Positions 8,715 through 17,730 of a stretch of 64,000 nucleotides of DNA are shown piece after piece. This DNA is from Natribaculum luteum. GTDB lineage: Archaea; Halobacteriota; Halobacteria; Halobacteriales; Natrialbaceae. Every line of letters starts with the position of its first letter. The first letter of the stretch is position 1. The DNA lies in the NCBI RefSeq assembly GCF_023008545.1, contig NZ_CP095397.1, forward strand, positions 496,001 through 560,000. The letters run 5' to 3'. The notes beneath the pieces were generated by a model. The model did not search any database. It saw only the letters and a program-made list of their open reading frames with translations, and was not told where the DNA came from. A program made the translations under genes and the position numbers.

Positions 8715-9560
8715 ATGAACGATAGCTACGACAGCGGAGAGCGAGGGAGCGAACGGCACCACGGCAGTCAGCGACGCGGCGAAGGACGACAGCGCGGACG
8801 CGAACGGGGCTGGCTCCAGGGACAGTCGAGTCAGCACGGCCAGTCGGAGCGGCCTCGAGAACGCGGTCGACGGGAACAGCGAGGGTCGCAGCGTCGAGAA
8901 AGTCGAGAGCGACGTGGCCAGCGAGAACAGTTCGGCCAGCAGGGCCAGCGAGGCCGCCGAGAACGCCGTGGGCAGCGAGGCAGAGGCGGGCAGCGAGAGG
9001 AAGCAGGCCACCAGCAGTGGCAACAGGGTCAGGAAGGGCGCGGCCAACAACAGCAGTACGGCCGTCAGGGCCAGTACGAACGCCAGGGAGAGTATGGCCA
9101 GCAGGAACAGCACAGCCAGCGAGAGCAGTACAGTCGACGCGGTAAACGCGAACAGCGTCAGTACGGCAGCGGCCAGACGACGGGACAACGTGGCCAGCGA
9201 GGTCGGCAAGAACAGTACGGCCAGCAGGGGCAGCAGTACAGCCGCCAGGGACAGCACGGACAGCAGGGGCGTCAGGAGCGGTTCGAACGACGGCGAGGAC
9301 GGCACGAGCAGCGAGAACGACAGCACGGCCAGCAAGAACAGTACCAGCAGCAGGACCACCAGCGCGGTCGCCACGGACGACGTGGCCAGTCGAACCGCGG
9401 TGGCCTCCAGTACCGTCAGCAACGTGGACAGGAACGACGCGAAAGGAGCCGACACGAGGAGAGTCAGCGCGGAACGAGCGAGAGCGGACGTGGGCAACAG
9501 GCGAGCAGAGAACGGTCAGAAGATCGGAGCAACCGACGGCACAGCCACGACCAGGGCTGA
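8715..9560 (+). CDS. Arg/Gly/Gln-rich low-complexity protein (frame uncertain)
   Basis: A 281-residue ORF made almost entirely of R, G, Q, E and S with regularly spaced Tyr or His, for example QQYGRQGQYERQGEYGQQEQ around residue 115. It has no predicted fold, is strongly basic and glutamine-rich, and is quite unlike the acidic proteins around it; it recalls RGG/prion-like domains. It starts at an ATG about 50 bases after the expected transcript start. Because the DNA is a degenerate repeat of caG/Ggc-type triplets, a second forward frame (Ser/Asn/Ala-rich, 8914-9615) and two reverse frames are also open. Tyrosine spacing favours this frame, but the second forward frame has the higher GC at third positions. 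No function is recognised. Confidence 0.5.
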   Translation: MNDSYDSGERGSERHHGSQRRGEGRQRGRERGWLQGQSSQHGQSERPRERGRREQRGSQRRESRERRGQREQFGQQGQRGRRERRGQRGRGGQREEAGHQQWQQGQEGRGQQQQYGRQGQYERQGEYGQQEQHSQREQYSRRGKREQRQYGSGQTTGQRGQRGRQEQYGQQGQQYSRQGQHGQQGRQERFERRRGRHEQRERQHGQQEQYQQQDHQRGRHGRRGQSNRGGLQYRQQRGQERRERSRHEESQRGTSESGRGQQASRERSEDRSNRRHSHDQG

Positions 9561-9619
9561 CGCCCGCCAATCGCCCACTCGAGATCACCCGTTCGAGGCG
9601 ACCCCGCTCGAGTAGCACG

Positions 9620-9660
9620 TTCTGACGGTCGTATCGGAACTGACTCGCAGCCATCGGTAT
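9620..9660. repeat. Possible solo end of the 82-bp palindromic element
   Basis: The last 19 bases (GACTCGCAGCCATCGGTAT) match the right end of the 82-bp element copy at 63414-63495 in 17 positions, and weaker similarity continues inward. The matching left half is absent. On the minus strand it is preceded by TG, as at the ends of other copies. It could be a decayed or truncated copy, or chance. Confidence 0.3.
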
Positions 9661-9707
9661 CAGACGAACCCGAAACCGTTGTGTGTCCGCTCGAGCGAGA
9701 GGGCGCT

Positions 9708-10124
9708 ATGGCCACTGGTGGCACCTACGTCCTCGAGATCGACGTCTCGACGACGACCCGCATCCAGGTCGGCGCGCTCGGTGCGATCGCGTTCGAGGCG
9801 GGGACGTACGCCTACGTCGGGAGTGCGTTCGGCCCGGGCGGGTTCGCTCGCGTCGACCGCCACCGGGAGCTCGCCCGCGGCGAGCGCGACGCGCGCCACT
9901 GGCACGTCGACTACCTGCTCGGGCAGCCAGAGACGAGCCTCGAGGCCGTCGTCACCTTCCCCGACGCGGATCGCGAGTGTGAACTCGCGGCGGCGCTTCC
10001 CGGCGAGCCCGTCGCGGGTTTCGGCGCGTCCGACTGCGGGTGTGAGGCGCACCTGATCGCCGTCCCGGACGATCGGGACGTCCTCGAGTGGGCGACGGCG
10101 GCGGGCGGTACCGTCGACGACTGA
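9708..10124 (+). CDS. DUF123 (GIY-YIG-like) protein
   Basis: A 138-residue protein of the DUF123 family, found in archaea alone or fused to endonuclease III. The family hallmarks are visible: GTYVLEI at the start, GTYAYVGSAFGPGGFARVDRH (the GIY-YIG-like segment, from about residue 32), HWHVDYLL near residue 65, and a C-terminal SDCGCEAHL. The fold suggests DNA or nucleic-acid binding, but no reaction is established. The start at 9708 is used rather than the upstream GTG-type start because the family begins with this beta strand. It converges on gltB with a 13-base gap. Confidence 0.82.
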   Translation: MATGGTYVLEIDVSTTTRIQVGALGAIAFEAGTYAYVGSAFGPGGFARVDRHRELARGERDARHWHVDYLLGQPETSLEAVVTFPDADRECELAAALPGEPVAGFGASDCGCEAHLIAVPDDRDVLEWATAAGGTVDD

Positions 10125-10137
10125 TTGCGGACCGACG

Positions 10138-13100
10138 TCAGTCGTCGCCCGTGGCGTACCCCGCGGTCCCGACGTCGACGCCCGGTTCGGGGGTCTCGGG
10201 GAGCGTCTCGCGGACGTCGTCGCGGCCGTCCTCGGTGATCGCCTCGTGGTAGGCGTCGGGCATCACCTTCACGAACGACTCGAGGACGCTCTCCCAGTTT
10301 TCGAGCAGCGCCTGGCCGCGCTCGCTGCCGGTGTAGGCGACGTGATTCTCGACGAGTCGTCGGAGCATCGCCTCGTCGCGGTCGTCGAGTTCGTCGTACA
10401 GCGAGACCATGCCCGTGTTCGCCCGCTCGGCGAAGTCGCCGTCGACGTCGTAGACGTAGGCGACGCCGCCGGACATGCCTGCGGCGAAGTTCGTGCCGGT
10501 CTCGCCCAGGACGGCGACGACGCCGCCGGTCATGTACTCACAGCCGTGGTCGCCGACGCCCTCGACGACCGCCTTCGCGCCGGAGTTGCGGACGGCGAAG
10601 CGCTCGCCGGCGACGCCGTTGACGTACAGTTCGCCGCCGGTCGCGCCGTAGAGGGCGACGTTGCCGATGGCGACGTTCTCGGTCGGGTCGTAGGCCGCCG
10701 ATTCGGGCGTTCGGACCGTCACCTTGCCGCCCGAGAGCCCCTTCCCGACGTAGTCGTTCGCGACGCCCTCGAGGTGCAAGGAGACGCCGCTGGCGAGGAA
10801 CGCGCCGAAACTCTGGCCGGCGATCCCCTCGAAGTCGACGGTGATCGTGTCCTCGGGGAGCCCGGGTTCGCCGTAGCGACTCGTCACCCGGTTCGAGAGC
10901 ATCGCGCCGACGGCGCGGTCGACGTTGGAGATGTCGGTCGCGAGCGTAACCGGCTGCTGGGTCTCGAGGGCGTCGGCTGCGGCGTCGATCAGCTCCCGGT
11001 CGAGCTGGTCGTCGACCTCGTGGTCCTGCTCGCGGACTTTCGTACGGACGTCGCCGTCTGGTTCGGCGAGGACGGCCGAGAGGTCGACGGTGCGGGCCTT
11101 GGGATGGTCGACGTCCTCGCGCTGTGCCAGGACGTCGACGCGGCCGATCATCTCCTCGAGACTGCGGAAGCCGAGTTCGGCCATGAGCTCGCGCAGTTCC
11201 TGGGCGATGAACGTCATGTAGTTGATGACGTGCTCGGGTTCGCCGGGGAAGCGCTTGCGGAGGTCCTCGCGCTGGGTGGCGACGCCGACCGGGCAGGTGT
11301 TCTTGTGACACTGCCGGGCCATCACGCAGCCGGAGGTGACGAGGCTTGCGGTACCGAAGACGTACTCCTCGGCACCCAGCAAGGCGGCGACGGCGACGTC
11401 GCGGCCGGTCTTCAGTCCGCCGTCCGTGGAGACGCGGATGCGGTCGCGCAGGCCGGTCGCGCGGAGCATCTGGTTTGCCTCCGCCAGACCGAGTTCCCAC
11501 GGGAGGCCGGCGTTCTTGATCGAGGTTCGAGGGGACGCGCCGGTGCCGCCGGAGTGGCCGGAGATGTGGACAACGTCGGCGTTGGCCTTCGCGACGCCCG
11601 CGGCGATAGTGCCGATTCCCGCCTCGCTGACGAGCTTGACGTTGATGTCCGCGTCCTCGTTTGCGGCCTTCAGGTCGTGGATGAGCTGTTTCAGGTCCTC
11701 GATCGAGTAGATGTCGTGCAACGGCGGCGGCGAGATCAGTCCGACGCCGGGGGTGGACTTGCGCACGTGGGCGATCATCTCGTTGACTTTCTGTCCGGGC
11801 AGGTGGCCGCCCTCGCCCGGCTTCGACCCCTGGGCCATCTTGATCTGCAGTTCGTCGGCGCTCGAGAGGTACGTCGAGGTGACGCCGAAGCGGCCCGAGG
11901 CGACCTGCTTGACGTTGCACTCGCGCTCGGTCCCGAAGCGCTCGGGTGGCTCGCCGCCCTCGCCCGAATTGCTCTTCCCGCCGAGTCGGTTCATCGCGAT
12001 CGAGTTGTTCTCGTGGGCCTCTGGCGAGAGCGATCCGAGGCTCATCGCCGCCGTCGAGAATCGCTCGACGATCTCCTCGATCGGTTCGACCTCCTCGAGT
12101 GGAACGGGGTCGCAATCGGAGTCGAACTCGAGCAAGCCCCGAAGCGTCTGGAGGTTCTGGCTCTGCTCGTTTATCATCTCGGCGAACTCCTGGTAGCGCT
12201 CGTAGTCGTTCGAGCGCACCGACTGCTGGAGCGCGCCGACCGTCTGGGGGTTCCACTGGTGGTGGACGCCGCCAGAGCGGTGTTCGAACTCACCCTGGCG
12301 CTCGAGTTCGGACTCCTCGGTGCCGAAGGCGACGGCGTGGCGTTCGCGGACGTCGGCTTCGATCTCGGCGAGGCCGATGCCCTCGGTGCGATTTTCGGTG
12401 CCCTCGAAGTACTCCGCGACGAGGTCGGAGTCGAGGCCGACCGCCTCGAAGATCTGGGCTCCCTGGTAGCTCTCGACGGTCGAGATACCCATCTTCGCCA
12501 TCGTCTTCAGCAGGCCGTCCTCGACCGCGCCGACGTAGGCGTCGATGGCGACCTCGACGTCTGCGCCGTCCGGACCGGCCGTGACGTCCTCGATGGTCTG
12601 GTACGCGAGGTAGGGGTTGACCGCGCCCGCACCGTACCCTATCAGCGTCGCGAAGTGGTGGACGGTCCGCGGATCGGCCGACTCGACGACGAGTCCGGCG
12701 TGGTTGCGAAGCCCGTTGCGCACGAGGTGGTGGTGGACCGCGCCCGTCGCGAGCAGGCTCGGGATCGCCACGCGGTCTTCGTCGACGCCGCGATCCGAGA
12801 GGATCACGACGTCGTGGCCGTCCTCGATGGCCGCCGCGGCGTCTTCCCGGACGCGCTCGATCGCGTCCCGGAGATCCGCTCCGGGCTCTTCCCGCTCCGG
12901 TTCGTACGTGACGTCGATCGTCTCGGCCCCGATCCCGTTTACCTCGCACTCGCGGATCGCCTCGAGTTCGGCGTCCGTCAGGATCGGCGAGTCGAGGACG
13001 AGCTGGCGGGCGTGTTCGGGCGACTCGTCGAGCAAGTTGCGCTGGAAGCCCAGCCGCGACTCGAGGCTGGTGACGAGTTCCTCGCGGATGTAGTCAAGCG

Positions 13101-14688
13101 GCGGGTTCGTCACCTGGGCGAACAGCTGTTTGAAGTACGAAAACAGCGGGCGATTGAACTCCGTCAGCACCGACAGGGGCGTGTCGTCGCCCATCGAACC
13201 GACCGGGTCCTTGCCCTTCTGGACCATCGGCTCGATGAGGTTCTCGAGTTCGTCGTGGGTGTAGCCGAAGGCGGCCTGGCGTTCTCGCAGCCCCGAGACG
13301 GGCTGCTGTGGCGTGCGCTCGCCCGTCGTCACGAGTTCGCCGAGTCGAACCTGTTCGCGCTCGACCCACTCCCCGTAGTGGTCGTCGACGAGGTCCGCGA
13401 ATATCTCCTCGTCGGGGATGACGCGGCCCTCGTTCGGGTCGGCGAGAAAGAGCTGTCCGGGCTGGAGGCGGCCGCGCTCTTCGACCTCCTCGGGAGCGTG
13501 CTCGAGTGCGCCTGCCTCGCTTGCCATCACGAGTCGGTCGTCGGTGGTCACCTCGTACCGGCAGGGTCGGAGGCCGTTGCGGTCGAGGACGGCCCCGACG
13601 CGTTCGCCGTCGGTCGCGGCGACGAGCGCGGGCCCGTCCCAGGGTTCGACGAGCGAGGCGTGGAAGTCGTAGAAGTCCTTTCGCGCCTGGGACATCGAAT
13701 CGTCGTCACGCCACGCTTCGGGAACCAGCATGCGTAGCGCGTGAGCGAGGTCCCGGCCGTCCTGCAGCAAGAGTTCGAGTGCGTTGTCGACGCTCGCGGT
13801 GTCCGACTGATCCGGATCGTTGATGATCGGCTTGATCGCCTCGAGATCGGAGAGCACGTCGCTCTCGAGGTCGGTCTCGCGGGCACGCATCCAGTTGATG
13901 TTGCCCTGGATGGTGTTGAACTCGCCGTTGTGGACGATGTTCCGGTAGGGGTGAGCGAGGTGCCACGCGCCGAGCGTGTTCGTCGAGAATCGCTCGTGGA
14001 CCATGACGAACGTCGATTCGACGCGCTCGTCGGTCAGATCGGGGTAGTAGGTGGGGACCTGCTCGCCTTTGAGCAGTCCCTTGTAGACGACCGTCTTCGA
14101 GTCGAGCGAGCAGACGTAGAAGCGATCGGCGCCGTCGACGTCGGCGTCTTCGATCTCGTTCTCGAGTGCACGGCGGGCGACGTAGAGCGTGCGGTCGAAC
14201 TCCTCGTCGGACTGCTCTCGTTCGGGTACGACGAAACACTGCCACACGTCGGGTTCGGACTCGAGTGCCGTCTTCCCGAGCCCGTCGTTATCCGTCGGCA
14301 CGTCTCGCCAGGCCAGTACCTCGAGGTCGTAGGACTCGAGGACCTCATCGACGATTCCGGCGAGTTCCTCGCGAGCGTCGTCGTCCTGCGGGAAGAAAAG
14401 AGAGCCGACCGCGTAGGTCTCGGGGAGTTCCACGTCGAGGGCGGCACGGAAGAACTCGTCCGGCCGCTGGAGGACGATCCCGGCACCGTCGCCGGTGTTT
14501 TTCTCCGCGCCGGTGGTGCCGCGGTGTTCGAGGTTGACGAGTAACTCGAGTCCGTCGGCGACGACGTCGTGACCTCCCCTGCCGTCGAGGTCCATGACGA
14601 CGCCGACGCCGCAGTTCGAGCGTGCGTCTTCCGGGTCGGCGAGACCCGCTCGACGCTGGGCGGATCGCTCATCGTGTGGCTGTGACAT
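10138..14688 (-). CDS. gltB: Glutamate synthase large subunit
   Basis: A 1516-residue glutamate synthase with the full bacterial-type architecture. A glutaminase domain has its nucleophile at Cys26 after a 25-residue propeptide (NCGVGV). A central domain follows, then the FMN-binding synthase domain (about 830-1200) with the three cysteines of the [3Fe-4S] cluster in CVMARQCHKNTCPVG near 1126. The C-terminal beta-helix repeat has GXGXG-like turns (about 1250-1480). It converts glutamine plus 2-oxoglutarate to two glutamates, the second half of the GS-GOGAT ammonium assimilation pathway. No gltD (NADPH subunit) is adjacent, so the electron donor is probably ferredoxin or an unlinked partner. 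Confidence 0.96.
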   Translation of the reverse strand: MSQPHDERSAQRRAGLADPEDARSNCGVGVVMDLDGRGGHDVVADGLELLVNLEHRGTTGAEKNTGDGAGIVLQRPDEFFRAALDVELPETYAVGSLFFPQDDDAREELAGIVDEVLESYDLEVLAWRDVPTDNDGLGKTALESEPDVWQCFVVPEREQSDEEFDRTLYVARRALENEIEDADVDGADRFYVCSLDSKTVVYKGLLKGEQVPTYYPDLTDERVESTFVMVHERFSTNTLGAWHLAHPYRNIVHNGEFNTIQGNINWMRARETDLESDVLSDLEAIKPIINDPDQSDTASVDNALELLLQDGRDLAHALRMLVPEAWRDDDSMSQARKDFYDFHASLVEPWDGPALVAATDGERVGAVLDRNGLRPCRYEVTTDDRLVMASEAGALEHAPEEVEERGRLQPGQLFLADPNEGRVIPDEEIFADLVDDHYGEWVEREQVRLGELVTTGERTPQQPVSGLRERQAAFGYTHDELENLIEPMVQKGKDPVGSMGDDTPLSVLTEFNRPLFSYFKQLFAQVTNPPLDYIREELVTSLESRLGFQRNLLDESPEHARQLVLDSPILTDAELEAIRECEVNGIGAETIDVTYEPEREEPGADLRDAIERVREDAAAAIEDGHDVVILSDRGVDEDRVAIPSLLATGAVHHHLVRNGLRNHAGLVVESADPRTVHHFATLIGYGAGAVNPYLAYQTIEDVTAGPDGADVEVAIDAYVGAVEDGLLKTMAKMGISTVESYQGAQIFEAVGLDSDLVAEYFEGTENRTEGIGLAEIEADVRERHAVAFGTEESELERQGEFEHRSGGVHHQWNPQTVGALQQSVRSNDYERYQEFAEMINEQSQNLQTLRGLLEFDSDCDPVPLEEVEPIEEIVERFSTAAMSLGSLSPEAHENNSIAMNRLGGKSNSGEGGEPPERFGTERECNVKQVASGRFGVTSTYLSSADELQIKMAQGSKPGEGGHLPGQKVNEMIAHVRKSTPGVGLISPPPLHDIYSIEDLKQLIHDLKAANEDADINVKLVSEAGIGTIAAGVAKANADVVHISGHSGGTGASPRTSIKNAGLPWELGLAEANQMLRATGLRDRIRVSTDGGLKTGRDVAVAALLGAEEYVFGTASLVTSGCVMARQCHKNTCPVGVATQREDLRKRFPGEPEHVINYMTFIAQELRELMAELGFRSLEEMIGRVDVLAQREDVDHPKARTVDLSAVLAEPDGDVRTKVREQDHEVDDQLDRELIDAAADALETQQPVTLATDISNVDRAVGAMLSNRVTSRYGEPGLPEDTITVDFEGIAGQSFGAFLASGVSLHLEGVANDYVGKGLSGGKVTVRTPESAAYDPTENVAIGNVALYGATGGELYVNGVAGERFAVRNSGAKAVVEGVGDHGCEYMTGGVVAVLGETGTNFAAGMSGGVAYVYDVDGDFAERANTGMVSLYDELDDRDEAMLRRLVENHVAYTGSERGQALLENWESVLESFVKVMPDAYHEAITEDGRDDVRETLPETPEPGVDVGTAGYATGDD

Positions 14689-14741
14689 AGGGAACAGTGT
14701 CCACGACTGGAATAAGAACCTACCCCATAATGACTAAGTGT

Positions 14742-14750
14742 ATTATATAT
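14742..14750 (-). promoter_or_regulatory. TATA box of gltB
   Basis: On the minus strand this reads ATATATAAT, about 58 bases before the gltB ATG, in an AT-rich island (14725-14795). The expected start site near 14720 gives a leader of about 30 bases without an obvious Shine-Dalgarno sequence. Confidence 0.6.
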
Positions 14751-15123
14751 CCATACTAGGGCCATAATACTGCATATATCCTTATTTTCTATCGTTATAG
14801 TTTGCTAGTCAGCACCACTCGAGATCGTTCTCGCCGTCGCCGGCAGTCGAGAACCGGATCGCGAGCAACAGTGCGAGTCTGCTCCGCTCGTCGGGGAGAC
14901 GGGGACGTCGACACGAGCATCTCGACCGGCGGGTTCGAAAAGTGTCAGAGGCACCGTAGCGTCCCACCGGCTACGGGCAGTTCCGGACTCGAGACGCTAC
15001 GTTCGTAATCGCTATCTGCACCGTCAAGGGGCGTGTGGCTAAACAATTAGGTTTGCACTCGAATCGACCGTCATCTGTCGATTTCGTAATGAAACTCGTC
15101 GGTGACGACGATCGAGAGCTCGT
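14751..15123. other. Intergenic region with competing hairpins
   Basis: About 370 bases between divergent gltB and the end of proS hold no credible protein gene. A plus-strand AT-rich stretch (14770-14800) could be a promoter. Downstream, CCGTAGC (14954-14960) pairs perfectly with GCTACGG (14970-14976). The overlapping GTAGCGTC (14956-14963) pairs perfectly with GACGCTAC (14993-15000), so two mutually exclusive stems are possible. This could mark a small RNA, but it was not matched to any known family. Confidence 0.3.
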
Positions 15124-16611
15124 TCAGTACGACCTCGCGAAATAGGCGATCTGGTCTGCCGGGTCGCCACAGACGGCACACTCGGCGTCGTCGTCTTCGG
15201 GCGCTTTCGGTTCACCAGCGCTCGCCCCGCCTTCTTCCGCGAGCGGTTGCATGACGATCTCGGCGGCGACTTTCTCTTTGATCGCCTCCTCGCAGGCCTC
15301 GTCGCCACACCACGCGGTCTCGACGTAGCCGCCGTGTTTGCCGATCGTCCCCATGATCTCCTCGGGGCTGTCCGCTTCCCGGACGTTCTCCTCGAGGCGC
15401 TTTTCGGCTGCGTCGTAGAGTTTATCGTAGATCGTCTCGAGGTGGTCGTCGACCGTCTCGACGATTCCGGCGCGATCCTCGACGACGTTCTCGTTGTCGG
15501 GCCGGTGGACGAGCGTGACCTCCTCGTCGTCGACCTCGTTGGGGCCGATCTCGACCCGGAGGGGGACCCCGTTGAGTTCGTGTTCGTTGAACTTGAAGCC
15601 GGGATTGCGCTCGTCGCGGTCGTCGAGTTCGACGCGAACGCCGGCGTCCTCGAGTTCCGCCGCGATCTCCGCGGAGTACTGCAGGACCTTCTCTTTGGTA
15701 TCTTCCTGCCAGATCGGGACGATGACGACCTGCGTGGGTGCGACCGTCGGAGGCAAGACGAGCCCCTGGTCGTCCGAGTGGGTCATGATGAGCGCCCCGA
15801 GCGCACGCCAGGACAGCCCCCACGAGGTGGTGTAGGCGGTGCGTTCCTCCTCGTCCTCGTCGACGAACGTGATGTCGAACGCCTCGGCGAAGCTCTGGCC
15901 GAGGTTGTGGCTGGTCGCCCCCTGGACGGACTTGCCGTCAGGCATCAGCGCCTCGACGGTCGTCGTCATGTCCGCACCGGGGAACTTGTCGTGTTCGGGC
16001 TTCTTGCCCCGCAGGACCGGGATCGCCAGGACGTCCTCGTAAACCCGTTCGTACTGGCCGAGGCGCGTCCAGACCTCCTCCCAGGCCCCCTCGCTGGTCG
16101 CGTGGGCCGTGTGGCCCTCCTGCCAGAGGAACTCCTTCGTCCGGAAGAACGGCTTCGTCTCGGTGGCCTCCCACCGCACGACCGAACACCACTGGTTCAG
16201 TCGCAGGGGAAGGTCACGGTGGCTGCGGGTCCACTTGGCCATGAAGGGCGCGATGATCGACTCGCTGGTCGGCCGGACGGCGAGGCGTTCCTCGAGTTCG
16301 TCGTGGCCGCCCTGGGTGACCCAGGCGACCTCGGGGTCGAACCCCTCGACGATGTCCTTCTCGCGCTCCAGGAACGACTCGGGAATGAACATGGGGAAGT
16401 AGGTGTTCTGGACCCCGGTCTCTTTGAACCAGCCGTCCAGCGCCTCCTGGATGCGCTCCCACAGCGCGTAGCCGCGTGGTTTCGTGACGATGAACCCGCC
16501 CATGGGGGCGTAGTCGGCCAGTCCCGCCTTCTGGACCACTTCGGCGTACCACTCGCCGGGTCTGTGTGACTTCGACTCGGTGATGCCGAGCTCCTGACTC
16601 TCTTCGCTCAT
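15124..16611 (-). CDS. proS: Prolyl-tRNA synthetase
   Basis: A 495-residue class II aminoacyl-tRNA synthetase of the archaeal/eukaryotic ProRS type, which charges tRNA-Pro. The class II core is visible (RPTSESIIAPFMAKW, the FFRTKEFLWQEGHTAH motif 2 region, and a TSWGLSWRALGALI motif 3 region). The anticodon-binding domain follows, then the archaeal C-terminal domain with paired cysteines (WCGDEAC and CAVCG) that usually hold zinc. It ends in the expected C-terminal tyrosine. The start at 16611 begins MSEESQELG; the 19 extra upstream residues are unlikely. It stands alone. Confidence 0.97.
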   Translation of the reverse strand: MSEESQELGITESKSHRPGEWYAEVVQKAGLADYAPMGGFIVTKPRGYALWERIQEALDGWFKETGVQNTYFPMFIPESFLEREKDIVEGFDPEVAWVTQGGHDELEERLAVRPTSESIIAPFMAKWTRSHRDLPLRLNQWCSVVRWEATETKPFFRTKEFLWQEGHTAHATSEGAWEEVWTRLGQYERVYEDVLAIPVLRGKKPEHDKFPGADMTTTVEALMPDGKSVQGATSHNLGQSFAEAFDITFVDEDEEERTAYTTSWGLSWRALGALIMTHSDDQGLVLPPTVAPTQVVIVPIWQEDTKEKVLQYSAEIAAELEDAGVRVELDDRDERNPGFKFNEHELNGVPLRVEIGPNEVDDEEVTLVHRPDNENVVEDRAGIVETVDDHLETIYDKLYDAAEKRLEENVREADSPEEIMGTIGKHGGYVETAWCGDEACEEAIKEKVAAEIVMQPLAEEGGASAGEPKAPEDDDAECAVCGDPADQIAYFARSY

Positions 16612-16749
16612 ACCTCGACACTCAGTCAGCGCAGGCTTAAACGATGCGAAGGTAAGGCGCCGAGTCACACGCGTCGACCCCCAGAAACGCCGCCACGGTT
16701 TCCTCCGGTTCTCGCGCCTTTAGGTCACTCGCCGTCGACTAGGCCGACG

Positions 16750-17721
16750 ATGCGAGCGATCGAAGTCAGTGAATACGGCGACAGCGACGTTCTCGAGCCC
16801 GTCGACCGCGAAAAGCCCGATCCCGGCCCCGGCGAAGTGCGCATCGCCGTCGAGGCGGCGGGCATCAACTTCGCGGACGTCATGCAGCGACGCGGCCAGT
16901 ATCCCGGCGGCCCGGAGCCACCGTACGTCCCCGGGATGGAAGCCGCGGGAACGATCGACGCCGCAGGCGAGGGCGTCGACCTCGAGGTCGGCGACCCCGT
17001 CGTCGCGATGGTCTCCGGCGGCGGCTACGCCGAGTACGTCACCGCCGACGCCCAGACGCTCTTTCCGATCCCCGAGGCGATGGGCTTCGCGGAGGCCGCC
17101 GGCTTCCCCATCCAGTTTCTCACCGCTCACGCCTGCCTGTTCGAGTGGGGCGGCCTGGAAGCGGGCGAGCGCGTCCTGATCCAGGCCGCGGCGGGCGGCG
17201 TCGGCACGGCCGCCGTCCAGCTCGCCTCCCGTGCGGGTGCGGAGGTGTTCGGCACGGCGAGTTCTGCCGAGAAGCTCGAGCTGGCCGCCGACCTGGGCTG
17301 CGATCACCCGATCGACTACACCGAGGAGGAGTTCGCCGCCGTGATCGACGAGGAGACCGACGGCGAGGGCGTCGACCTCGTCCTGGAGTCCGTCGGCGAC
17401 GACGTCTTCGAGCGCAGCCTCGACGCCCTCGCGCACTTCGGTCGGCTCGTCACCTACGGCGTCGCGAGCGGCGTCCCCGCCGAGGTGAGCAACCGTCGGC
17501 TGCTGTTCGAGAACAAACGCGTAATCGGCTTCCACCTCGGGCAGGCCGCCCAGCGCGACCCCGACAGGGTGATGAGAGCCGTCCCCGACCTCACAGAAGG
17601 GCTCGCGTCGGGCGACCTCGAGGTGATCGTCGGCGAGTCGTTCCCGCTCGTCGAGGCCGCAGCGGCCCACCAGTACATCGAAGATCGGAAGAGTTCCGGG
17701 AAGGTCGTCTTGCGTCCCTGA
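16750..17721 (+). CDS. NADPH:quinone oxidoreductase, zinc-independent MDR family
   Basis: A 323-residue medium-chain reductase/dehydrogenase of the quinone oxidoreductase (QOR) type. The N-terminal GroES-like domain carries PGMEAAGTIDAAGEGV. The Rossmann domain has QAAAGGVGTAAVQLA near residue 150, and the tail ISxGKVVLRP-like end (KSSGKVVLRP) is typical. The zinc-binding cysteines of alcohol dehydrogenases are absent. It likely reduces quinones or enones with NADPH, protecting against electrophiles or redox cyclers. It converges on the Nudix gene with a 9-base gap. Confidence 0.9.
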   Translation: MRAIEVSEYGDSDVLEPVDREKPDPGPGEVRIAVEAAGINFADVMQRRGQYPGGPEPPYVPGMEAAGTIDAAGEGVDLEVGDPVVAMVSGGGYAEYVTADAQTLFPIPEAMGFAEAAGFPIQFLTAHACLFEWGGLEAGERVLIQAAAGGVGTAAVQLASRAGAEVFGTASSAEKLELAADLGCDHPIDYTEEEFAAVIDEETDGEGVDLVLESVGDDVFERSLDALAHFGRLVTYGVASGVPAEVSNRRLLFENKRVIGFHLGQAAQRDPDRVMRAVPDLTEGLASGDLEVIVGESFPLVEAAAAHQYIEDRKSSGKVVLRP

Positions 17722-17730
17722 CTCGGGCCG

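Noticed and set aside
8634-9497. Leu/Ala/Ser-rich 287-residue frame opposite the low-complexity ORF, at first sight a membrane protein
   Set aside because: Its hydrophobic look comes from reading the reverse of a cag/ggc-type repeat; it lacks a promoter and distinct transmembrane spacing. The second forward frame at 8914-9615 was set aside because its ATG is internal and far from the promoter, although its third-position GC is high.
10246-13737. 1163-residue open frame on the plus strand inside gltB
   Set aside because: It is the antisense shadow of glutamate synthase; GC-rich codons leave the reverse strand open, and the gltB frame has all catalytic motifs.
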